A stretch of 10,131 nt of DNA. Origin: Thermoleophilaceae bacterium. GTDB lineage: Bacteria > Actinomycetota > Thermoleophilia > Solirubrobacterales > Thermoleophilaceae. Both the position numbers and the translations under genes were made by a program. Position 1 is the stretch's first letter. Each line of letters opens with the position of its first letter. The notes beneath the pieces were generated by a model that made no database searches, was not told the origin of the DNA, and worked only from the letters and a program-made list of their open reading frames with translations. Below, piece after piece: positions 1 to 5,548 of this stretch. Location: the NCBI GenBank assembly GCA_013811765.1, contig JACCUO010000080.1, forward strand, positions 1 through 10,131. Direction: 5' to 3'.

Positions 1-926
1 TCCCCGAGCGCACGCTCGAGTCGGTGCGGCGCAACAGGGTGGGCATCAAGGGGCCGACCACGACCCCGGTCGGCTCCGGCTTTCGCTCGGTGAACGTGCT
101 GCTGCGCAAGGAGCTGGACCTCTACGCATGCATCCGGCCCTGCAAGGCCTACGAGGGTGTGCGCACACGCTTCCCCGACACCGACATCGTGATCGTGCGC
201 GAGAACACCGAGGACCTCTACGCGGGAATCGAGTTCGAGATCGGCACGGCCGACTACGCCACGCTGCGTGCCACCCTGGCAGACCTCGGCCAGGTCGTCC
301 GCGAGGACTCCGGCATATCGATCAAGCCGATCTCGGTGTTCGGCTCCGAGCGGATCGTCGAAGCGGCGTTCAGCTACGCGAAGGCAAACGGCCGCAGCAA
401 GGTGACGGCCGCCCACAAGGCCAACATCATGAAGTTCTCCGACGGCCTCTTCCTCGAGACCGCGCGCAGGGTGGCCGAGCGCCATCCGGAGATCGAGTTC
501 GAGGACCGGATCATCGACAACCTCTGCAACCAGCTCGTCTCCCGGCCCGAGGAGTACGACGTGATCGTGCTCCCGAACCTTTACGGAGACATCGTCTCCG
601 ACCTCGCCGCCGGGATGATCGGCGGTCTCGGGGTTGCGCCCGGGGGAAACATCGGCACCGCGGCGGCGATGTTCGAGGCCACCCACGGCTCGGCGCCCAA
701 GTACAAGGGCCAGAACAAGGTCAACCCGATGGCGCTGATGCTCTCCGGGGTGCTCATGCTCAAGCACCTCGGCGAGAGCGAGGCGGCCGACCGGTTGGAG
801 AATGCGATCGCCGCGGTGATCCGGCGGGGCGAGAAGGTGACCTACGACCTCAAGCCCACCCGCGAGGATCCGAGCGCCGTCGGCACCTCCGAGTTCGCCG
901 ACGCCGTGATTGAGGCGCTGGGATGA
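1..926 (+). CDS. icd: Isocitrate dehydrogenase, C-terminal part (5' end outside the window)
   Basis: Decarboxylates isocitrate to 2-oxoglutarate in the cytoplasmic TCA cycle. The frame is open from base 3 to the TGA at 924-926, so the N-terminus lies off the left edge; the GTG at 24 is an internal valine in a conserved stretch. Seen directly: the substrate loop [12 protein letters not shown] with the Ser-x-Asn pair and following Arg that mark isocitrate rather than isopropylmalate dehydrogenases; the later arginines in CIRP and IVRENTED; the tyrosine in DLYAGIEF; the lysine in [10 protein letters not shown]; and the metal-binding aspartates in [16 protein letters not shown]. The cofactor loop reads [15 protein letters not shown]. 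Its Lys-Tyr pair matches the residues that contact the NADP 2'-phosphate in E. coli Icd, which hints at NADP use. However, the downstream Arg of E. coli (YDFER) is Pro here (YDLKP), so cofactor choice is uncertain. The malate dehydrogenase gene follows after 31 bases, so the two are probably one operon. Confidence 0.93.
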   Translation, partial: PERTLESVRRNRVGIKGPTTTPVGSGFRSVNVLLRKELDLYACIRPCKAYEGVRTRFPDTDIVIVRENTEDLYAGIEFEIGTADYATLRATLADLGQVVREDSGISIKPISVFGSERIVEAAFSYAKANGRSKVTAAHKANIMKFSDGLFLETARRVAERHPEIEFEDRIIDNLCNQLVSRPEEYDVIVLPNLYGDIVSDLAAGMIGGLGVAPGGNIGTAAAMFEATHGSAPKYKGQNKVNPMALMLSGVLMLKHLGESEAADRLENAIAAVIRRGEKVTYDLKPTREDPSAVGTSEFADAVIEALG

Positions 927-943
927 TGGCGCCGCCCCGGACC

Positions 944-950
944 AAGGAGA
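944..950 (+). promoter_or_regulatory. Shine-Dalgarno site that fixes the mdh start
   Basis: AAGGAGA ends 7 bases before the GTG at 958. This favours GTG 958 over the in-frame TTG at 910, which overlaps the end of icd and would add 16 residues with no family counterpart. Confidence 0.85.
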
Positions 951-957
951 CGAACCC

Positions 958-1947
958 GTGAATGAGCCCCCCGTACGAGTGGCGGTGACCGGCGCGGCCG
1001 GTCAGATCGGCTACGCCCTGCTGTTCCGGATTGCCAGCGGTCAGCTGCTCGGCCCAGACACGCCCGTGCACCTGAGCCTGCTGGAGATCCCCGACGCGGT
1101 GAAGGCCGCCGAGGGCACCGCGATGGAGCTCGACGACTGCGCCTTCTCTCTGCTGGCGGGCATCGACATCCACGACGACCCCAAGCAGGCCTTCGACGGC
1201 GCGAGCCTGTGCCTCCTGGTGGGCGCGCGCCCGCGCTCGAAGGGCATGGAGCGCGCCGATCTGCTGGAGGCAAACGGCGGCATCTTCAAGCCCCAGGGTC
1301 AGGCAATCGCCGCGGGCGCCGCGGACGACGTCAAGGTCCTGGTGGTCGGCAACCCCGCGAACACGAACGCGCTGATCGCGATGTCGAACGCCGACGGCGT
1401 TCCCCGCGAGCGGTTCACGGCCATGACCCGGCTCGACCACAACCGCGCAATCGCACAACTGGCGAAGAAGGCCGGGGTCGGCGTGAACGACATCTCGAAC
1501 ATGACGGTCTGGGGCAACCACTCCACGACCCAGTACCCCGACCTGTTCCACGCGAAGGTCAACGGCCGGGTGGCGGCCGAGGTCGTGGACGATCAGGACT
1601 GGCTCGAGAACGACTTCATCCCCACCGTGGCAAAGCGCGGGGGTGCGATCATCGAGGCGCGTGGGGCCTCGAGCGCAGCGTCGGCGGCCAACGCGGCGAT
1701 CGAGCACATGCGGGACTGGGTGCTCGGCACCCCGGAGGGCGACTGGGTATCGATGTCGGTGCCCTCCGACGGCTCCTACGGCGTGGAGGAGGGCCTCATC
1801 TCGAGCTTTCCGTGCACCTGTGCCGGCGGCGGGTGGATGGTCGTAGCGGACCTCACCATCGACGACTTCTCCCGCGGGAGGATCGACGCCTCAGCCGCCG
1901 AGCTGGCGGAGGAGCGGGACGCGGTCAGAGGACTGGGCCTGATCTGA
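958..1947 (+). CDS. mdh: Malate dehydrogenase, NAD-dependent type
   Basis: Interconverts malate and oxaloacetate in the TCA cycle. The product is 329 aa, the usual length for the bacterial and cytosolic-type MDH group (Thermus-like), starting at GTG 958 behind a strong ribosome binding site. The Rossmann motif GAAGQIG is at residues 12-18. Glu43 in LLEIP sits where Thermus MDH has its NAD-selecting glutamate. The active-site loop [11 protein letters not shown] (89-99) supplies the substrate arginines Arg93 and Arg99. NPANTNA is at 132-138. Asp160 and Arg163 lie in MTRLDHNRA, and the catalytic His188 is in [11 protein letters not shown]. All catalytic residues are present, so the gene looks intact. 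It lies directly downstream of icd, a TCA-gene pairing seen in several bacterial groups. It converges with the next gene, leaving 24 bases between the two stop codons and no convincing terminator. Confidence 0.96.
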   Translation: MNEPPVRVAVTGAAGQIGYALLFRIASGQLLGPDTPVHLSLLEIPDAVKAAEGTAMELDDCAFSLLAGIDIHDDPKQAFDGASLCLLVGARPRSKGMERADLLEANGGIFKPQGQAIAAGAADDVKVLVVGNPANTNALIAMSNADGVPRERFTAMTRLDHNRAIAQLAKKAGVGVNDISNMTVWGNHSTTQYPDLFHAKVNGRVAAEVVDDQDWLENDFIPTVAKRGGAIIEARGASSAASAANAAIEHMRDWVLGTPEGDWVSMSVPSDGSYGVEEGLISSFPCTCAGGGWMVVADLTIDDFSRGRIDASAAELAEERDAVRGLGLI

Positions 1948-1971
1948 GGGCACCGCACCGCACCGATGTTC

Positions 1972-2364
1972 TCAGGCAGGGTGCCAGCCCTTGCCGTCCT
2001 TGCGGATCTTTCCCTCGCCCTGAAGGGTGGGCATGACGCGGTAGAGGTAGTTGGCCTGGATGCCCATGGCGTCCGCCAGCTCCGGGATCGTGATCCCGGG
2101 ACGCGCGCTCACGATCTCATGGGCCTGCGCCGCTCGTTTTCCGCTGCCTCGCGGCCTGCCGCGCGGCGCCCCGGTTGCCTTGCCCCGGCGGCGGCGAGGA
2201 CCGCGGCTTGGCCGGCCGGCGCTCTTAGCCCCGGGGCTCCCACCGCCCACACCTGCGAGTGCCGCCGCTGCTTTCTCCAGGCGGCCGTACTCGTCCACCA
2301 GCGGGCGGAGCTCGCGCAGGCGAGTGTCGATTTCCTTGCGTTTCTCATCCAAGAAGTCAGTCAA
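1972..2364 (-). CDS. Small basic protein: coiled coil, AT-hook-like linker, winged-helix-like C-terminus
   Basis: 130 aa, start TTG at 2364. A GAGGA site lies 6 bases upstream; a second in-frame TTG at 2379 overlaps that site and is less likely. Three parts are visible. Residues 1-37 are a charged helix rich in Lys, Arg, Glu and Leu, probably a coiled coil for dimerisation. Residues 38-79 form a Gly/Arg/Lys linker containing PRGRPRG (67-73), which matches the core of an AT-hook, plus a weaker GRP at 50-52. Residues 80-128 read like a helix-turn-helix or winged helix (PGITIPELADAMGIQANYLY, then a wing-like GEGKIRKDGKGWHP). I infer a DNA-binding, nucleoid-associated or local regulatory protein. 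I recall similar proteins in Thermoleophilia but know no characterised function. It is last in a minus-strand group with the SDR and SRPBCC genes, but may have its own promoter in the 49-base gap. Confidence 0.8.
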   Translation of the reverse strand: MTDFLDEKRKEIDTRLRELRPLVDEYGRLEKAAAALAGVGGGSPGAKSAGRPSRGPRRRRGKATGAPRGRPRGSGKRAAQAHEIVSARPGITIPELADAMGIQANYLYRVMPTLQGEGKIRKDGKGWHPA

Positions 2365-2370
2365 CGGACA

Positions 2371-2375
2371 TCCTC
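2371..2375 (-). promoter_or_regulatory. Ribosome binding site deciding a TTG start
   Basis: GAGGA on the minus strand lies 6 bases before the TTG at 2364. It supports TTG 2364 as the start of the DNA-binding protein. The upstream in-frame TTG (2379) has no comparable site. Confidence 0.6.
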
Positions 2376-2382
2376 GCAATAG

Positions 2383-2411
2383 GTATTAAAGGCACAGACT
2401 TACAGGCACAA
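2383..2411 (-). promoter_or_regulatory. Possible promoter for the coiled-coil/winged-helix gene
   Basis: In an AT-richer patch of otherwise GC-rich DNA, the minus strand reads TTGTGC (2411-2406), 17 bases, then TAATAC (2388-2383). An overlapping TTTAAT (2390-2385) is an alternative -10 box. Each hexamer is only a partial match to consensus, so this rests mainly on spacing, base composition and position just upstream of the gene. The -35 region overlaps the tandem 14-bp repeat. Confidence 0.35.
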
Positions 2412-2417
2412 GGTTAC
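2390..2417 (+). repeat. Two tandem copies of a 14-bp sequence, possible operator
   Basis: AGGCACAGACTTAC (2390-2403) is followed directly by AGGCACAAGGTTAC (2404-2417). They match at 11 of 14 positions; the differences are confined to three central bases. The second copy runs into the stop codon of the SRPBCC gene (2414-2416), and the pair covers the putative -35 region of the downstream gene. A regulator binding in direct repeat is a possible reading, including self-control by the adjacent DNA-binding protein. Function is inference. Confidence 0.5.
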
Positions 2418-2893
2418 ACACTGCGGCCGTCGTGCCGCGAGGGGGGCGAGTCTGACTGCCGCTCGACGAGCTTCCTGAGCTTGTCGAGCGACCTGTCCAG
2501 CTCCCCGGTCGTGACCCGGGCGACCATCGGCCCGGCGATCCTCCCAAGCGGGCCACCGGGCAAGTCGTACTCGTTTGCGTATGAAAAATGGGTGCCCGTC
2601 CCGCTCGGCTCGAGCTCGTAGGTCACGCTGGCCTTCGAGCGGACCGGACCTCGGCCCGTCCACACCACCCGCCGCGCGCGGTCGCTCTGGACCACAGTCC
2701 AGTCGACCGTGAAGCAACGGCCGGCGAGCTTGAGGCGCTGGGTGAGCTTCGAGCCCTCCTTGAGTGAGCCCGATGGAGCCTTGACTAGCTCTTGATGGAT
2801 GGTGACCCAGTCCTTCAGACGATTGGCGTCGGTGACCACGTCATAGATCTCCTCCGGCGCGGCTGCGATATCCATGCTGCGCTCGACCCTCAT
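2414..2893 (-). CDS. SRPBCC-family protein (polyketide cyclase/CoxG-like)
   Basis: 159 aa, starting at the ATG at 2893, which overlaps the stop of the upstream SDR gene as ATGA. A GAGGAG site (2910-2905) lies 11 bases upstream, inside the SDR gene. The sequence has the START/SRPBCC pattern: an N-terminal strand (MRVERSMDIAA), the helix APEEIYDVVTDANRLKDWV, a run of alternating strands (SKLTQRLKLAGRCFTVDWTV, then VVWTG and SVTYELEP), THFSYANEYDLPGGPLGRI, and a long C-terminal amphipathic helix (TTGELDRSLDKLRKLVE). These proteins form a hydrophobic cavity that binds lipids or aromatic ligands; some are cyclases or carry no enzymatic activity. No ligand can be read from the sequence. The tight overlap with the SDR gene suggests co-translation and a shared task. 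Confidence 0.88.
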   Translation of the reverse strand: MRVERSMDIAAAPEEIYDVVTDANRLKDWVTIHQELVKAPSGSLKEGSKLTQRLKLAGRCFTVDWTVVQSDRARRVVWTGRGPVRSKASVTYELEPSGTGTHFSYANEYDLPGGPLGRIAGPMVARVTTGELDRSLDKLRKLVERQSDSPPSRHDGRSV

Positions 2894-3816
2894 CGCGCGG
2901 CCAGCTCCTCGACAGCCGCCCACTGGGCCAGCGCCCGCTCGACGGCACGATCGAAGCTCAGGGGGCGAAGGCCGTACATCTCCTGAGCCTCCCCTGCATT
3001 ACGGGGGAGCAGGTCGTGTTCGAGGCTCTCCATGAGGGGGCGCACGAGTTCGATCGGCTGGCCTGTGACCGCGCTCACGAGCGCGCTGGCGGGCGGAGTG
3101 AGGGAGAAGCCCAGGGAGATCGGAGTGCGAGAGACCCCCATCAGCTCGGCGATCTGCTCGATCATCGCGCCGTAGCTGATCACGTCGGGTCCCGCGATGT
3201 CGAGCGAGCGCCCCGCGGTGGCGGCCACCTGCGGCGTCCGGGCGAGGAACTCGATTGCGTCCCGCTCGGCGATCGGCTGGGTGCGGTTCGTGCGCCAGGC
3301 GGGCAGAGGCAGCAGCCGCAAGCGCTCGACGAGGCGCACGAGCACGCGAAATGACGAGGACCCTGCCCCGATCAGGATCGAGGCGCGCAGCGCCGTGGCC
3401 TCCGGCATGGACTCGAGGAGGATCTGCTCGACCTCGATGCGGGAAGCGATGTGGGGCGAGGGTCGTCCACCGACCGGGGTGATCCCCCCCAGGTAGATCA
3501 CGCGCTCCACGCCGGCGGCGCAGGCGGCCGCGGCGAAGTTCTCGGCCGCGCGCCGGTCCCGGCCGGCGAACCCCGTGCGGCCGCCGGAGGATGCGGCCTC
3601 CATCGAGTGCACGAGGTAGTAGGCGACCTCGCAGCCTTCCAGAGCAACTCGCAATCCCTCACCACTCACGAGGTCCCCGGCCACCACCTGAACCCCCTCG
3701 CGGGCCCCGAGACGGGACGGGTCGCGTGCCAGGGCGCGCACGGCGCGACCCTCTTCGAGCAGCCGGCCGACGAGTTTGCCACCCACGTATCCCGTCGCGC
3801 CTGTGACCAGCTCCAT
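2890..3816 (-). CDS. Atypical SDR / NmrA-like NAD(P)-binding protein
   Basis: 308 aa. I chose ATG 3816 because the protein then begins MELVTGATGYVGGKL, with the Rossmann motif GATGYVGG at residues 6-13 as usual for the family, and a TAACCT box lies 7 bases upstream. In-frame starts at 3840 and further out only add low-complexity sequence. Other visible marks are ALARDP (28-33, end of the second strand), the GDL after VVAG, YYLVHSM (66-72), a RVIYLGG strand, HIASRIEVEQIL, and a QPIAERDAIEFL segment typical of YbjT-like proteins. The classical YxxxK catalytic pair is not evident, so it may act as a redox sensor or a specialised reductase or epimerase. From memory, related long proteins carry a fused C-terminal SRPBCC-like DUF2867 domain; here a separate SRPBCC gene overlaps the stop by 4 bases. 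Confidence 0.88.
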   Translation of the reverse strand: MELVTGATGYVGGKLVGRLLEEGRAVRALARDPSRLGAREGVQVVAGDLVSGEGLRVALEGCEVAYYLVHSMEAASSGGRTGFAGRDRRAAENFAAAACAAGVERVIYLGGITPVGGRPSPHIASRIEVEQILLESMPEATALRASILIGAGSSSFRVLVRLVERLRLLPLPAWRTNRTQPIAERDAIEFLARTPQVAATAGRSLDIAGPDVISYGAMIEQIAELMGVSRTPISLGFSLTPPASALVSAVTGQPIELVRPLMESLEHDLLPRNAGEAQEMYGLRPLSFDRAVERALAQWAAVEELAAR

Positions 3817-3823
3817 GGATTCC

Positions 3824-3829
3824 AGGTTA
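3824..3829 (-). promoter_or_regulatory. TANNNT -10 box for the SDR gene, leaderless-type
   Basis: TAACCT on the minus strand ends 7 bases before ATG 3816. That would place the transcript start at or next to the start codon. No convincing -35 hexamer or Shine-Dalgarno site is present. The layout resembles the sites before the genes at 4251, 5102 and 8649. Confidence 0.45.
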
Positions 3830-3876
3830 TTCACCCCCATGGAAAGGACGCACGGAGCGGGACAGAACAGGGACAG

Positions 3877-3917
3877 CCCGCAATTACCGGAGAAACGAAA
3901 ATCCAGCCAATTGCGGG
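3877..3917. repeat. Perfect 9-bp inverted repeat in a divergent intergenic region
   Basis: CCCGCAATT (3877-3885) and AATTGCGGG (3909-3917) are exact reverse complements separated by 23 bases, with arm centres 32 bp apart, close to three helical turns. They lie in the 182-base gap between the divergent SDR and four-cysteine genes, so a dimeric regulator controlling one or both is plausible. The long spacer makes an RNA hairpin less likely. The rest of this gap (3817-3998) shows no gene. Confidence 0.5.
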
Positions 3918-3998
3918 AACGCACCCGACGGGATCTGGGCGGGTGGTGCACGATGCCCGCCGGAGTCGAGATCGAACAAGGGAGAGACGACGCACGAC

Positions 3999-4196
3999 AT
4001 GGCCCCCCGCAAGCAGAAGCGCGCAAAGTGCGAAGACTGCTTCTTTCACCAGAACATGCTCTGCGCGCTCGACCTCGGTGAGCCCTGCACCACATTCCGG
4101 CCGGCTGACCGCGGCCTGGCCCCCGAACGCCAGCTGGCGTTCACCTTCCGCACCGACCGGACCCGCCTCGCGTACGCCTTCCGTCAGCCCCAGTGA
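3999..4196 (+). CDS. Small four-cysteine protein of unknown function
   Basis: 65 aa, ATG at 3999; AAGGGAGAG (3978-3986) lies 12 bases upstream, slightly far for a ribosome binding site. The N-terminus is basic (MAPRKQKRAK), followed by Cys11-x2-Cys14-x7-Cys22-x7-Cys30 with aromatic residues in CFFHQ and CTTFRP. Four conserved-looking cysteines in 20 residues suggest a bound zinc ion or an iron-sulphur cluster; His17 is also available. The C-terminal half (LAFTFRTDRTRLAYAF) could form a beta hairpin. There is no signal peptide or membrane segment. I recall similar short proteins in Thermoleophilia but none with a known role. It is divergent from the SDR gene and 54 bases ahead of the metallo-hydrolase gene, which seems to have its own promoter. 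Codon use fits the neighbours, so I take it as real. Confidence 0.75.
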   Translation: MAPRKQKRAKCEDCFFHQNMLCALDLGEPCTTFRPADRGLAPERQLAFTFRTDRTRLAYAFRQPQ

Positions 4197-4236
4197 TCCA
4201 GACCTAGCCGCGCGCAACGGCCTCGGCGGTGGGGGC

Positions 4237-4242
4237 TAGAGT
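4237..4242 (+). promoter_or_regulatory. TANNNT -10 box for the metallo-hydrolase gene
   Basis: TAGAGT ends 8 bases before ATG 4251, and no Shine-Dalgarno sequence stands before the ATG. The expected transcript start falls one or two bases before the ATG, which fits leaderless translation. No -35 match is evident. Confidence 0.45.
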
Positions 4243-4250
4243 GCCCACGG

Positions 4251-5045
4251 ATGCGGCTCACCATCCTCGGCAAGTCACCGTCATGGCAGGACACGGGGGG
4301 CGCCTGCTCCGGCTACCTGGTGCAGGACGGCGATACCTCCCTCCTGATGGACTGCGGGAACGGGGTCTTCGCCAAGCTGCGCCGGTTCGTGGACTACGTG
4401 GACGTGGATGCCGTCGTGCTGTCCCATCTGCACGCCGACCACTTCCTCGACATCGTCCCGTTCTCGTACGCGCTCACCTTCACGCCCCGCCAGCAGCCGG
4501 TGCCCGTGGACCGCTGGCCCGGCACCGAGTTTCCAGCCAGGCCGAGGCTCATCTCTCCGCCGGGCGCCCGCCAGGTCTTCCGGCGGGTGGTGGGCGCATG
4601 GGGCAACGAGGACCTGGTCGAGAGCGCGTTCGTCCTCGAGGAGTACGCGGCGGATTCCGTTGTCGAGGTCGGCCCGTTACGGATCGCGTTCGGGCGGGTC
4701 CCGCACTTCGTGGACACCTACGCGATCTCGGTGCAGTCCTCCGAGGGCGGGGGCAGGCTGGTCTTTGGCGCCGATTCGCGCCCCAGTGCAGAGCTCGTGG
4801 AGTTCGCCGCCGGCGCCGACCTCTTCCTGGTGGAGTCCACGCTGCCGCGTCCTGAGCGAACCGGTATCCGCGGTCACCTGACGCCCGAAGAGGCCGGAGC
4901 GCACGCTCGCGATGCGGGCGCACGGCGGGTGGTCCTCACCCACATCTCCGACGAGCTCGACGAGGAGGACGCCCGCCGGCGTGCCTCGGATGTCTTCGGG
5001 GGCCCTCTGGAAGTGGCCGCCGAGGGGGCCGTTTACGAGATCTGA
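4251..5045 (+). CDS. Metallo-beta-lactamase-fold hydrolase (RNase Z / phosphodiesterase type)
   Basis: 264 aa, ATG 4251. The signature HLHADH gives metal ligands His59, His61, Asp63 and His64. The remaining ligand positions are filled by His152 (RVPHFVDTYAI), Asp175 (VFGADSRPS) and His231 (LTHIS), so a two-metal site looks complete. GHLTPEEAG at 208-216 matches the RNase Z/arylsulphatase-like segment before the last ligand strand. These features place it with cytosolic MBL hydrolases acting on phosphodiester bonds (tRNA 3' processing, cyclic nucleotides) or other small substrates; no signal peptide is visible. I cannot tell a true tRNase Z from a relative: the flexible exosite arm of RNase Z is not obvious, so I give no gene symbol. 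It stands upstream of hsp20 with 56 bases between them. Confidence 0.88.
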   Translation: MRLTILGKSPSWQDTGGACSGYLVQDGDTSLLMDCGNGVFAKLRRFVDYVDVDAVVLSHLHADHFLDIVPFSYALTFTPRQQPVPVDRWPGTEFPARPRLISPPGARQVFRRVVGAWGNEDLVESAFVLEEYAADSVVEVGPLRIAFGRVPHFVDTYAISVQSSEGGGRLVFGADSRPSAELVEFAAGADLFLVESTLPRPERTGIRGHLTPEEAGAHARDAGARRVVLTHISDELDEEDARRRASDVFGGPLEVAAEGAVYEI

Positions 5046-5088
5046 GCGGCGCCGCCTCCCCCGGTGAATGGTGTCTTCGCACCCTGGG

Positions 5089-5094
5089 TACGCT
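5089..5094 (+). promoter_or_regulatory. TANNNT -10 box for hsp20-lon
   Basis: TACGCT ends 7 bases before GTG 5102 and there is no Shine-Dalgarno site, so leaderless expression of the hsp20-lon pair is likely. I found no CIRCE element and no HAIR (HspR-type) inverted repeat in 5046-5101, so any heat control is not by an obvious copy of those operators. Confidence 0.45.
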
Positions 5095-5101
5095 TCAGCG
5101 C

Positions 5102-5548
5102 GTGACCCACGACCGCGACCTCTTCGCGAACTTCGAACGCATGCGGGAGGAGATCGACCAGCTCTTCGGGGACGTCTTTGAACGCACCGGGTTCCGCGGG
5201 CCCGGGTTCTCGCCCTCCGTGGACGTGCTCTACCGGGACGATCCGCCGCGGGCGGTCGTGCGGGCGGACCTCGCGGGCATCCTGATCGATGACGTGGCGC
5301 TCGAGATACGGGGCCGCCGGCTCCTGATCGCGGGCGAGCGGCGTGCCGAGCAGGTCGAGGGGTGCCTGTACCAACAGATCGAGATCGAACACGGTCCATT
5401 TCGCCGAACCGTGGAGCTGGGGGCCGATGTGATCGCCGAGGAGGCCAAGGCGGGCTATGAGGACGGCATCCTCGTGGTGGAAGTGCCGCTGACCCCTCGC
5501 GACGAGACCGTGCGGCGCGTGCCGATCGAGGGGGGAGGGGAGGGGTGA
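5102..5548 (+). CDS. Small heat-shock protein, Hsp20/alpha-crystallin family
   Basis: 148 aa, GTG 5102. ATP-independent holdase that binds unfolding proteins in the cytoplasm. Residues 1-35 are a variable N-terminal arm (LFANFERMREEIDQLFGDVF). The alpha-crystallin domain follows: SPSVDVLYRDD, VVRADLAGILIDDVALEIRG, LLIAGERR, EIEHGPFRRTVELG, and the hallmark YEDGILVVEVPL (the A-x-x-x-n-G-v-L region). The C-terminal tail carries VPI, the I-x-I/V-type anchor used for oligomer assembly, then an unusual glycine-rich end (EGGGEG). The purine run that encodes this tail also serves as the Shine-Dalgarno region for lon, which starts inside the hsp20 stop (GTGA at 5545-5548). The two genes are therefore probably translationally coupled, linking holdase and protease levels. 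Confidence 0.92.
   Translation: MTHDRDLFANFERMREEIDQLFGDVFERTGFRGPGFSPSVDVLYRDDPPRAVVRADLAGILIDDVALEIRGRRLLIAGERRAEQVEGCLYQQIEIEHGPFRRTVELGADVIAEEAKAGYEDGILVVEVPLTPRDETVRRVPIEGGGEG

Noticed and set aside
850..1707. Long open frame antisense to the end of icd and to mdh
   Set aside because: High-GC genes leave long open frames on the other strand. The plus-strand frame has complete MDH motifs; the antisense product is Arg/Asp/His-rich with no recognisable domain.
1948..1985. Possible terminator between mdh and the convergent gene, with a (GCACC)3 run
   Set aside because: Only 5-6-bp arms (CTGAG/CTCAG, GGCACC/GGTGCC) with long loops and no T-run; too weak to call.
2461..2489. 12-bp hairpin GCTCGACGAGCT / AGCTTGTCGAGC inside the SRPBCC gene
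   Set aside because: It encodes a regular amphipathic helix (LDKLRKLVE) whose codons are near-palindromic. There is no T-run after it on the minus strand, so it is not a terminator.
3817..4095. N-terminal extension of the SDR protein up to 4095 or 3840
   Set aside because: The added residues are low-complexity and Arg/Ser/Cys-rich, would overlap the divergent four-cysteine gene, and put the Rossmann motif far from the N-terminus. ATG 3816 fits the family.
5046..5101. Heat-shock operators (CIRCE, HAIR) upstream of hsp20
   Set aside because: I searched by eye and found neither motif. The GCGGCGCCGC palindrome at 5046-5055 has no loop or T-run and is unremarkable in this composition.
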